A DNA stretch of 64,000 nucleotides from Nocardia vinacea (lineage in GTDB: Bacteria > Actinomycetota > Actinomycetes > Mycobacteriales > Mycobacteriaceae): NCBI RefSeq assembly GCF_035920345.1, contig NZ_CP109149.1:3968001-4032000 (forward strand). Reading direction: 5' to 3'. The translations under genes were made by a program, and so were the position numbers. Below the pieces are notes generated by a model that was not told the DNA's origin, searched no databases, and saw only the letters and a program-made list of their open reading frames with translations. Of the stretch, positions 42,664 through 50,322 are shown one piece after another (the first letter of the stretch is position 1; each line of letters starts with the position of its first letter).

Positions 42664-43047
42664 TTGGAGCCATCGGGCTATATCGACCGGCCGGACTATC
42701 GCGTCGATATCCGGCGCATCCGCAATCTGGTCCGAGTCACTTACGGCGATCGGATTTTCGGCGAGTCGACCGCGAGTCTGCTTGTCGCGGAACAGGATCA
42801 CGGCATCGTGTGCTACCTGCCCGCTTCCGATGTGCGCTTCGACCTGCTCGTCCCCCACGAACAGACCTCGCGCTGTCCGTTCAAGGGCACGGCGCGGTAC
42901 TGGCGTCCGGCCGATGGTCCGGATCCGATCGCCTGGGAGTACGCCGAGCCCTATGCGGAGGTCGCGATATTGAGCGGCCACATCGGTTTCTATCAGGATC
43001 GGGTCCGCGTCGAGGTCGGCGTGGCGACTCCCGCGGTCAGCCGGTGA
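42664..43047 (+). CDS. DUF427 domain protein
   Basis: A 127-residue single-domain protein. VRVTYGDRIFGES, CYLPASDVRFDLL, SRCPFKGTARYW and AWEYAEPYAEVAIL follow the DUF427 pattern, a small beta fold with conserved Cys-Pro-x-Lys-Gly. The biochemical role of the family is not established. TTG 42664 has CAGGAGA upstream. It ends the + operon and converges on the mycofactocin-type SDR gene with a 16-base gap. Confidence 0.8.
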   Translation: MEPSGYIDRPDYRVDIRRIRNLVRVTYGDRIFGESTASLLVAEQDHGIVCYLPASDVRFDLLVPHEQTSRCPFKGTARYWRPADGPDPIAWEYAEPYAEVAILSGHIGFYQDRVRVEVGVATPAVSR

Positions 43048-43063
43048 TTCCCCGGGCCGCGCG

Positions 43064-43924
43064 TCAGATGTGGTAGTCGTACCACCTGAGGTAACCACCG
43101 GCATCCACCCGCATCTGCATACCTGTCACGTAGCGTGATTCGTCCGATGCGAGGAATACCACCATCTCGCTGATGTCCTCGGGCTCCACATAAGGCACCG
43201 GCATCACCTGCTGCACCGGGAAGGCCACCTCGGCATCCTCGCGCGTGGGATTCTCCAGATCCGGACGGAACGCGCGATACATGGGCTCGCTGTGCAGCAT
43301 CGGCGTATTGCAGTTGGTTGGGTGAATGACATTGGCACGAATCTTGCGTGGGCCGAACTGTGCCGCGAACTCGTGCATGTATTGGGACAGCAGGCGTTTG
43401 GACAGCGGGTACGCGATACCACCCGGATCGCTGCCGGGGACGTCCAGTTTCTTGGTGTCCATCAAGCCCGCGGTGGAGCCGGTCGCGATAACCGACGCGC
43501 CCTCCCCCAGATGCGGCAGTGCCGCCTGAACGGCGTTGATGGTGCCCATCAAATTGGTGGCGATCACGTCGCACCACGCCTGATCCTGCGGTTCGCCCCT
43601 CATCCCGGCGATACCCGCCTGGGCGACCACAATATCGAGCTTGCCGAATTCGGCGACACCGCGCTGGACCGCTCGACGCATCTGTTCCGGGTCCCGCACA
43701 TCGGCTTGGATCGTCAGGATGCGCCCGCCGACCTTCTGCACCAGCCGGGCGGTTTCGTCTAAATCTTCCGGTCGCGCCAAGGCGTATCGTATCGTCTCGA
43801 TATCGCGACACAGATCGACCGCGACGATATCGGCGCCCTCCTCGGCCAGTCGCACCGCGTGACTTCGCCCTTGGCCGCGGGCCGCACCCGTGACGAATGC
43901 GACCTTGCCTGCAACACGCCCCAT
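43064..43924 (-). CDS. Mycofactocin-coupled SDR family oxidoreductase
   Basis: A 286-residue short-chain dehydrogenase. After FVTGAARGQGRSHAVRLAEEGADIVAVDLC comes an insertion, RDIETIRYALARPEDLDETA, that marks the mycofactocin-associated SDR group. Members hold NAD(H) tightly and pass electrons to the peptide-derived cofactor mycofactocin. The active site YPLSK and a YVTGMQMRVDAGGYLR end are seen. ATG 43924 has AAGGGAAATCGAG upstream. No mycofactocin biosynthesis genes are in the window, so they must lie elsewhere if this assignment holds. Its promoter carries an operator-like double palindrome at 43983-44011. Confidence 0.8.
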   Translation of the reverse strand: MGRVAGKVAFVTGAARGQGRSHAVRLAEEGADIVAVDLCRDIETIRYALARPEDLDETARLVQKVGGRILTIQADVRDPEQMRRAVQRGVAEFGKLDIVVAQAGIAGMRGEPQDQAWCDVIATNLMGTINAVQAALPHLGEGASVIATGSTAGLMDTKKLDVPGSDPGGIAYPLSKRLLSQYMHEFAAQFGPRKIRANVIHPTNCNTPMLHSEPMYRAFRPDLENPTREDAEVAFPVQQVMPVPYVEPEDISEMVVFLASDESRYVTGMQMRVDAGGYLRWYDYHI

Positions 43925-43982
43925 CTCGATTTCCCTTCGCATAGTTTCGATTTCGATGCCCCCATCTGACTCGTCAGCTTAC

Positions 43983-44011
43983 GGAACGAATATTCGGTTC
44001 ACAAGTGAACC
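43983..44011. promoter_or_regulatory. RACCnAAnATTyGTTC motif, copy 8, fused to a second palindrome
   Basis: GGAACGAATATTCGGTTC (43983-44000) is an almost perfect dyad centred on AATATT and the most symmetric copy of the shared motif. It overlaps GGTTCAC-AA-GTGAACC (43996-44011), a second dyad with 7-bp arms. Both lie upstream of the mycofactocin-type SDR gene (minus strand). Confidence 0.6.
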
Positions 44012-44030
44012 GAAAGAACCGCGACCGCAA

Positions 44031-44819
44031 TCAAATACCGAGATAGGCATCGACGAGTTCGACAAGTCCCGCCGTCACGGCGGGGTCATCGCTGAGCGGA
44101 CCGGCAATCGCCGCCAGTGCCGCATCTCGCGGGTGCAGTCCCTCGGCGATGAGTCGGCCGGCCGTGACCAGCACCCGGGTCGAGGCGACCTCACGGAGCC
44201 CGACACCGTCGGCGCGGCGGACGGCGTGACCTATCTGCACCAGTCGCGCGGCCGTCTGCGGATCGACACCCGCTTCGGCGGCGACGACCTTCTCCTCCAC
44301 CTCGATCGGCGGGAAGCCGAGCTCGATGGCGACCATGCGCTGGCGCGTCGAATCCTTCAGATCCTTCAACACACTCTGGTATCCGGGGTTGTAGGACACC
44401 ACGAGACAGAAACCTTCGGCGGCGTCGAGCGTAACGCCCAGCCGATCGATGGGTAGCTGTCTGCGATGGTCGGCCAGCGGATGGAGCACGACCGTTGTGT
44501 CCTGTCGGGCTTCGACGATCTCGTCGAGGTAGCAGATCGCGCCCTCGCGCACCGCGCGCGTCAAAGGTCCGTCCACCCAACGTGTTTCGCCACCGTGCAG
44601 CAGGTAGCGGCCGACCAGATCGGCGGTGGTCAAGTCGTCGTGGCAGGCGACGGTGATCAGCGGCCGCCCGACGACGTGTGCCATCGCCTCGACGAATCTC
44701 GTTTTCCCACAACCGGTCGGCCCCTTCAGCATGACCGATAAACCCTGCCGGAACGCCGCCCTGAAGACCTGTTCCTCGGTGCCGACCGGCACATAGTAGG
44801 GACGTAGCGAAACTGTCAT
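44031..44819 (-). CDS. MoxR-type AAA ATPase (CbbQ/NirQ/NorQ-like)
   Basis: A 262-residue AAA ATPase. Walker A is GPTGCGKT (residues 33-40), Walker B ends ICYLDEI, and the downstream SYNPGYQ and DSTRQRMVAIEL segments fit the NorQ/CbbQ subgroup, with a NorQ-type C-terminal lid. Such ATPases act with a VWA-domain partner to remodel or insert metal into a target enzyme. The start ATG 44819 overlaps the stop of the VWA gene (44816), so the pair is coupled. No nitric oxide reductase or RuBisCO gene is nearby. The client may be the P450 or another operon protein. Confidence 0.85.
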   Translation of the reverse strand: MTVSLRPYYVPVGTEEQVFRAAFRQGLSVMLKGPTGCGKTRFVEAMAHVVGRPLITVACHDDLTTADLVGRYLLHGGETRWVDGPLTRAVREGAICYLDEIVEARQDTTVVLHPLADHRRQLPIDRLGVTLDAAEGFCLVVSYNPGYQSVLKDLKDSTRQRMVAIELGFPPIEVEEKVVAAEAGVDPQTAARLVQIGHAVRRADGVGLREVASTRVLVTAGRLIAEGLHPRDAALAAIAGPLSDDPAVTAGLVELVDAYLGI

Positions 44820-46504
44820 GGGGGTCTCCTCGAGATTGTCTGCTGCCGAAGGTCTGCCGCACGAATTGCGTCGCGGAGTAATGGACCGATAACCGGCACC
44901 AGATCGTCCGGCCGGGACACGGTCGCATGTGCGGCGGTTCCGAAGACCCGGCGAAGTGCGGCGAGTTCCGCACCGGCACCGATACTCAGGCACAGACAAC
45001 CTGTGCCGTGCGTGCGGGCCTCGGCCAAGGCACGCCGCGCGTCCGCCTCCGCATACGGGCCTTCGTAACCGTGGTCGTAGGCGAACCCATCGGAGAGCAC
45101 GACCAATATGCGACGAGTCGTCCCACCGGAGGCCTCCAATAGTGCGGTGCCGTGCCGGATTACCGCACCCAGGCGCGTATACGCCCCCGGCACGAGCGCG
45201 CCTAGACGGCGCAGCGCGGGCAGGTCGAGACGATCGTCGAAACTCTTCACCCGCACCAAACGGACAGCGGAGCGCCCCTGGGAATAGAAGCCGTAGAGTG
45301 CGACTCGATTGCCCAGACCGTCGAGCGCGGTGGTGAGCGACGCGGCCGCGGCTCGCTGGAGTTCGTGCACCGATGCTCCGCCGGTGCTCGGCATGGCCGT
45401 CGAGCCCGAGACATCGAGCAGGACCAGAACCGCGAGATCGTGTCTGCGCCGGACACTTTCGATATAGACCGCGCCGTCGGGCGTCGCACCGGTCAGGGCA
45501 TCGACCCGCTCCTCCACGGCCGCGTCCACATCCAGATCGTCACCTTGCGGCCGTCGATGACGGCGCTCCAGGCTCAGGCCCAGGCGGGCCAGCGGTCGAT
45601 ACAGTCCGGGACCGGTGACGAGGACCGGTGTGCCGAGATCGCGCGGATCCAGCTCGGTCACGGTACACCAGTCGGGCCGGTAGCGTCTGCGGCCGAGATC
45701 CCATTCCGGGTACGTGATACCGCGATGTCGGATCGCCGGAACCGCAGCACGCAGCGCGGCGGTACCGATCACCGGTCCGGTGCCGCGCAGACGCGCCGCG
45801 GCGACCCGCATGACTCGCGGCCGGTCCCCACCGGTGGCGCCGCCCTGCGAGGTGCGGCCGAATCCGATCATGCGCTCGAACAGCCTCGATAGTGCCCCTC
45901 GACCACCGACCAGGTCGATGCTCAACGATGGGGCTGCCGAATCGTCTTCGGTTTCGGATTCGGGCTTCCGGCGAGCGGTTTCGTCGTCGACCGGACGTTG
46001 CCCGAGAGCCGCCGCGACGACCGGAGGGATTTCCGAGGCAACCGTCAGGCGTTCGGGATGGACAGCACCGAAGCTCCGAGGCGGATCAGGGAGCGGGTCG
46101 GCTCCACGCGCGACGGCCAACGATGCCTCAGCCGAACCGGCGCGCCCAGCCAGTTCAGCGTCGACGAACGACTGCACCGACCATGGCAGCGCGAGCCTGT
46201 TGGCAGCCAAGGCCCGATGGCCCTCGATCGCCAGGTATCGCCGGGCGAGCGCGGGCCGACGGGCCAGTGGCCGAACGACTTCGGGCGCGAGGCTACCGGC
46301 GGCGAGCAACGATGCCTGCACCGCGACAGCAGTGATCTGCTCCCGGAGCGGGGCAGCCGGATCGAGGTGGACGCGGCTGCCGTCGGTCCAGGCGAGCTCG
46401 CCGGCCTGAGCCGAGGCCACCTCTAGCGGCCGACCGGCGATACCTGAAGCCAGCAATCCGAATCGGTCCGGGTGCCGCCCGGGATCAGGGCCGACCGCGA
46501 TCAT
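44816..46504 (-). CDS. VWA-domain protein (NorD/CbbO-like)
   Basis: A 562-residue protein with a von Willebrand A domain in its C-terminal third. The metal-ion adhesion motif appears as LLDVSGSTAMPSTGG at about residue 363, followed by RLGAVIRHGTALLEASGGTTRRILVVLSDGFAYDHGY. The N-terminal half is helical with a charged stretch, as in NorD. NorD/CbbO proteins partner with NorQ/CbbQ ATPases for activation of a target enzyme. Translation is coupled to the ATPase gene. ATG 46504 has no rival with a better context. Confidence 0.8.
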   Translation of the reverse strand: MIAVGPDPGRHPDRFGLLASGIAGRPLEVASAQAGELAWTDGSRVHLDPAAPLREQITAVAVQASLLAAGSLAPEVVRPLARRPALARRYLAIEGHRALAANRLALPWSVQSFVDAELAGRAGSAEASLAVARGADPLPDPPRSFGAVHPERLTVASEIPPVVAAALGQRPVDDETARRKPESETEDDSAAPSLSIDLVGGRGALSRLFERMIGFGRTSQGGATGGDRPRVMRVAAARLRGTGPVIGTAALRAAVPAIRHRGITYPEWDLGRRRYRPDWCTVTELDPRDLGTPVLVTGPGLYRPLARLGLSLERRHRRPQGDDLDVDAAVEERVDALTGATPDGAVYIESVRRRHDLAVLVLLDVSGSTAMPSTGGASVHELQRAAAASLTTALDGLGNRVALYGFYSQGRSAVRLVRVKSFDDRLDLPALRRLGALVPGAYTRLGAVIRHGTALLEASGGTTRRILVVLSDGFAYDHGYEGPYAEADARRALAEARTHGTGCLCLSIGAGAELAALRRVFGTAAHATVSRPDDLVPVIGPLLRDAIRAADLRQQTISRRPP

Positions 46505-46566
46505 CCGATTCCCACGGCTCGTTTCGCCGCCGACTCGAATTCGGCAGGCCGAGCTCGCCGCCGACC

Positions 46567-47709
46567 TCAGCCATTGTTCGCTCCGCAGCGGCCGCCATCC
46601 GCGGGCGGGGTCACGGCGGGGCGGCCGGATTGCGCGCTCTCCCAGCCCGCCCAGATCCCGGCGGAGTACGGCCCGGGCTGTCCGGCCTTCTCGTAGAAGC
46701 CTTGCGGGTCATACACTTTCGCCTCCGGAAACGGCCATGGACAGGCCACCGATGTAGCGACTCGCGTATCGCGAATGAGCATGAACCCAGCGCCGTAGCA
46801 GAGGTAGGCGACGTTCACGATCACGAACATCACCATGAACGCACCCAGCACGGGCCTGCCGCGGAACAGTCGCACACGCAGCGCCATTTTCTCGGCGACG
46901 GTACGACCGGTGTCGTCCCGATAGAGCAGCACGCCCGCCGGGATCATCACGACCGTGACGAGCGCCGACTCCCAGATCAGCGGAAACTGGTAAGGCTCAC
47001 CGGTGAATACCGAACCGAACGGAATGACCTGCGAGTAGATGTACAGCTGAGTCCGGACCAGAAAGCATTCCAGCAGCGCGTCGAAGACGAACCCTATGGC
47101 GAGAATCAAGGCGGCCAGGCAGATCAGCGGATGCCGCCAGATGAACGAGCCGGGCGCCCGGCGGGCCTGAATTCGTCGCAGCAGCCAGATGGCCGGAAAG
47201 AACGGGCCGAGATAGAAAGTCGCGTAACCGATCACGATGAACGGCTCGACCGTCGGCGACAGCGATACCAGCGGCCAATGCACCGGCCAGTGCCACAGCT
47301 GCGGGTTGTAGACGGCGTACGGCGCCCAATTCATGATCGGGTCCTGCCACACGATCGCCGTTGTCACCAGCACCATCAACAGCACCGGGTGGCGCGGATG
47401 CCGCCGCCACATGACCACCACCACCGTGATCAGCGCGACCATCATGACGACGGTCCCGATCTGGTGCAGCGTGATCCAGTGGTCCCAGCCGAACAGCGGC
47501 CGCACCGGGCGGGGCGCACCGCTCACTTCGGGGTTCGCGATGCGCGGATCGTCTGCACCGCGCCGGGCGTTGGCGGCGATCAACCCGATCACGACGACGA
47601 TCAACGCCACCACCGCGATCGGCAGCCACCTTCGTGCGGCCTGCCCTCCTGTGACCGGATCCGTTGTGCCGAGCGATGTTTCGCTCGTATCCGATTTCGA
47701 CGATGTCAT
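46567..47709 (-). CDS. AveC-like (spirocyclase family) membrane protein
   Basis: A 380-residue integral membrane protein starting at ATG 47709. Roughly eight hydrophobic segments are visible, for example LPIAVVALIVVVIGLIAA, GTVVMMVALITVVVVMW and PLICLAALILAIGFVFDALLE. The motifs QDPIMNWAPYAVYNPQLWHWPVHWP and PFGSVFTGEPYQFPLIWE match proteins annotated as AveC family, named after the avermectin spiroketal cyclase. Most actinobacterial members have no tested function. It sits between the VWA gene and the binding-protein gene, 4 bases from the latter, so it is part of the same operon. Confidence 0.7.
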   Translation of the reverse strand: MTSSKSDTSETSLGTTDPVTGGQAARRWLPIAVVALIVVVIGLIAANARRGADDPRIANPEVSGAPRPVRPLFGWDHWITLHQIGTVVMMVALITVVVVMWRRHPRHPVLLMVLVTTAIVWQDPIMNWAPYAVYNPQLWHWPVHWPLVSLSPTVEPFIVIGYATFYLGPFFPAIWLLRRIQARRAPGSFIWRHPLICLAALILAIGFVFDALLECFLVRTQLYIYSQVIPFGSVFTGEPYQFPLIWESALVTVVMIPAGVLLYRDDTGRTVAEKMALRVRLFRGRPVLGAFMVMFVIVNVAYLCYGAGFMLIRDTRVATSVACPWPFPEAKVYDPQGFYEKAGQPGPYSAGIWAGWESAQSGRPAVTPPADGGRCGANNG

Positions 47710-47713
47710 GGTT

Positions 47714-48850
47714 TCAGTCCTCACCGAATCGCGCAACGAGATGCGAATTCTGTCCGTCCGGATCCAATTTGCGGGCAACGAGATAACCGGCGCCCATCCA
47801 GCCCCGCCGAGTCCACTTCCCGAAGGAAAGCCGGGTCCCGGGTGCACCCGCGGCGGCGGGCAGCATCTTCACCCGCTCCATGGCCTCCTTCACCCCACGC
47901 GGCGACAGCGGATGAGCGTCGGCGAACGCGTGCAGCAGCACGGTCGCGATATCCCGGTTCATCACCGGCACGCAATACTGCGGACGGCGTCCGTAGGCAG
48001 TCTCGAATTCGTCCAGGAACCGCTGTCCGACCGCATTTCCCTCGTCGTACTGATCCACACCCGTCCAGCCGAGGAATGCCCTCCACAGCAGCGGATTGAT
48101 CCAGGCATTCTGGAATGCGGTGCCCATGAAGCGGGGCGGGTCCCAGTCGAGCGCGTGCAGCGCGGGCGTGACCATGGCGACGCCGAATCCGAAGCCGCAG
48201 TGCACAATTGCGCTTGCCTTGGCTTCCTGCAGGGTGCGCACCGCGGGGCTGATGTCCTGGGCAGTCTGCGGGATCTGCGCCTCGGCCACGATCCGGATGC
48301 CCTGCTCCCGGCACGCGCGGCGAAAGTTCTTGATGTAGCTCTCGCCGACCAGTGACTGTTCGACGAGTGCGCCGACGTCGGTGTGTCCGCCCTTGGCCAG
48401 CAGATGCGCCCAGAACACCGGTTCATCGGTCATCGAGCCCTGTGGCAAGGCGAATGTCCACTCGCCGAGCCAGTCGTCGGACCCGGACACATTGATCGCC
48501 GGAACGTGGAATCGCCGTTCGATCTCCTCGCGGGTGGGGACCGCATTGTCGGTGATGTGCGGTCCGAAGACCGCCAGGCAGCCCTCGTCGACGAGTTCGC
48601 CGTAGGCGTCGATCACCGCCTTAACCGAGCCCTTCGGCAACCCCTCCACCTCGCGGAACACGATCTCGACGGGGCGGTCGATGATGCCCTGCCTGCGGCC
48701 CTGTTCGAAGACCAGATCGAATGGGCGGGTCAGATCCGCTCGCATCTCGGGCGGATAGCCCTCCGGGAGTCGGAAGTCGAACAGATAACCGAGTTTGATC
48801 GGCTCGGCAGTGCTTTCGTAGGCCACGTCACTCTCCGTCCGCACGGCCAT
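47714..48850 (-). CDS. Periplasmic-binding-like ABC substrate-binding protein without signal peptide
   Basis: A 378-residue type I binding-protein fold (Leu/Ile/Val and amide-binding group). IKLGYLFDFRLPEG, FGPHITDNAVPTREEIERRFHVPAINVSGSD, LVGESYIKNFRRACREQGIRIVAEAQIPQTAQDISPAVRTL and MNRDIATVLLHAFADA follow the family. No signal peptide, lipobox or hydrophobic N-terminus is present, and there is no ABC permease or ATPase nearby. It may therefore be a cytosolic sensor or ligand carrier rather than a transporter subunit. ATG 48850 is the first gene of the minus operon 48850-44031, and its promoter carries the shared operator motif. Confidence 0.7.
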   Translation of the reverse strand: MAVRTESDVAYESTAEPIKLGYLFDFRLPEGYPPEMRADLTRPFDLVFEQGRRQGIIDRPVEIVFREVEGLPKGSVKAVIDAYGELVDEGCLAVFGPHITDNAVPTREEIERRFHVPAINVSGSDDWLGEWTFALPQGSMTDEPVFWAHLLAKGGHTDVGALVEQSLVGESYIKNFRRACREQGIRIVAEAQIPQTAQDISPAVRTLQEAKASAIVHCGFGFGVAMVTPALHALDWDPPRFMGTAFQNAWINPLLWRAFLGWTGVDQYDEGNAVGQRFLDEFETAYGRRPQYCVPVMNRDIATVLLHAFADAHPLSPRGVKEAMERVKMLPAAAGAPGTRLSFGKWTRRGWMGAGYLVARKLDPDGQNSHLVARFGED

Positions 48851-48860
48851 TCTCAGGCCG

Positions 48861-48879
48861 AACCTAAAATTCGTTCAGA
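48861..48879. promoter_or_regulatory. RACCnAAnATTyGTTC motif, copy 6
   Basis: AACCTAAAATTCGTTCAGA lies 11 bases upstream of the binding-protein gene start (minus strand). It is a near-consensus copy and would cover the ribosome-site region of the operon 48850-44031. Confidence 0.65.
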
Positions 48880-48991
48880 ATGTAACGTAGCGGTTCCGGC
48901 GCCGTCAACGGATCGATCAGGCCTGCTTGATGCCAATTCCCAAGCGCTACACCTGACCTGGCTGAACGGCCGCGATCGTCCGCAGAGACCG

Positions 48992-49044
48992 TTGACGGGA
49001 CCATTCGACTCATTTACGCTGACCCGGAACGAATATTCGGTCAG
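48992..49044 (+). promoter_or_regulatory. Promoter and operator (copy 7) of P450 operon
   Basis: TTGACG (48992-48997) and TACGCT (49015-49020) are 17 bases apart. The operator-like CGGAACGAATATTCGGTCA (49025-49043) begins just past the -10, where binding would block initiation. The GTG start at 49060 has GAGGAG at 49048-49053. Confidence 0.6.
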
Positions 49045-49059
49045 ATGCGAGGAGAAGCC

Positions 49060-50316
49060 GTGGACACCCCTGTTCGGACCACGACCGACAATGCGAATGC
49101 CGACCAGGATCGCCGCGCCGGCGACGACAGCGACTTCGAAGTGTTCGACGATGCCGTCGCGGGCGATGTCCGTGACCCGTACCCGGAGCTGGCCCGCGCC
49201 AGGCAAACCAATCCGGTGCAGCGGCTGGACACATCGAACATGCCGCACGCCGACAATCAGGCGGTGTTCTTCGTCTACGGCTACGACGACATACTCGAGG
49301 TGCTGCGCGACGGGGCGAAGTTCTCTTCCGGGCACATCATCGACATGCTGCTCGGCGACATCATGGGCAAGCACATCATGCTCGGAATGGACGATCCCGA
49401 ACATCGTCGCTACCGCGGGCTGGTATCGACCGCGTTCCGGCAGAAAGCGTTGGCGCGCTGGGAAACCGAACTCGTCGGCCCCGTCGCCGACGAACTCATC
49501 GATGGCTTCGCCGACCGCGGACGAGCCGAGCTGGTCAAGGAATTCACCTTCCCGTTCCCGACGAAGGTGATCGCGGGCATGCTCGGGCTGCCGCGTGAGG
49601 ATTACAAGCAGTTCCAGCGCTGGTCGATCGCCATTCTCAGCTTCCACACCCAGCGCGAGCTGGCCGTCGCGGCCTCACAGGAGGTCAAGGAATACCTCGC
49701 CATAATTCTCGACGAGCGGCGCCGGTCTCCGCGGGAGGATTTGATCAGCGATCTGGCCCGCGCTGAGCTGGACGGCGAGCGCCTGACCGACGAAGAGATC
49801 TTCTCGTTCCTGCGACTGCTGTTGCCCGCCGGTGTCGAGACGACCTACCGCTCTACCGGGAACATGCTGATGGCACTGCTGTCGCGCCCGGCCGAACTCG
49901 AAGCGATCCGCACCAATCGCGCGCTCGTGCCACGGGCGATCGAGGAGGTGCTGCGGTATGAGACCCCATTGCTGAACATCACTCGATTGGCCACCCAGGA
50001 CACCGTGCTGTCAGGTGTTCCCATCCCGGCAGGGTCGACGGTCATGCTCATGCTCGCCGCGGCCAATCGGGACGAGAACCGCTGGCCGGACCCGGACCGC
50101 CTCGATATCGTCCGCGCCTCGCGGCCGCATATGTCGTTCGGTCAGGGCGCACATCTGTGCCTCGGAATTCACTTGGCGCGCACGGAAATGCGCGTGGCGC
50201 TCAATCGGTTGCTCGATCGCCTGCCCGATCTGCGCCTCGATCCGGACGGCGACGACCCTCATATTCGCGGTCAGGTGTTCCGCTCCCCCACCACGCTGCC
50301 CGTCCTGTTCGGGTAG
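49060..50316 (+). CDS. Cytochrome P450
   Basis: A 418-residue soluble P450 starting at GTG 49060 behind GAGGAG; an ATG at 49045 overlaps the operator. The oxygen-binding I-helix is LLPAGVETTYRS, the ExxR helix is in EEVLRYETPL, and the haem motif is FGQGAHLCLG with Cys367. It would hydroxylate a hydrophobic substrate using an external ferredoxin. It is 7 bases from the acyl-CoA dehydrogenase gene, so hydroxylation and beta-oxidation of one molecule are linked in one operon. The P450 fragment at 25121-25510 shares the same promoter motif. Confidence 0.9.
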   Translation: MDTPVRTTTDNANADQDRRAGDDSDFEVFDDAVAGDVRDPYPELARARQTNPVQRLDTSNMPHADNQAVFFVYGYDDILEVLRDGAKFSSGHIIDMLLGDIMGKHIMLGMDDPEHRRYRGLVSTAFRQKALARWETELVGPVADELIDGFADRGRAELVKEFTFPFPTKVIAGMLGLPREDYKQFQRWSIAILSFHTQRELAVAASQEVKEYLAIILDERRRSPREDLISDLARAELDGERLTDEEIFSFLRLLLPAGVETTYRSTGNMLMALLSRPAELEAIRTNRALVPRAIEEVLRYETPLLNITRLATQDTVLSGVPIPAGSTVMLMLAAANRDENRWPDPDRLDIVRASRPHMSFGQGAHLCLGIHLARTEMRVALNRLLDRLPDLRLDPDGDDPHIRGQVFRSPTTLPVLFG

Positions 50317-50322
50317 GTCCGC

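Noticed and set aside
44031..46504. Nitric oxide reductase or RuBisCO activation locus
   Set aside because: The AAA and VWA genes resemble NorQ/NorD and CbbQ/CbbO, but no norB, norC or RuBisCO gene is in the window, so the classical function is not supported.
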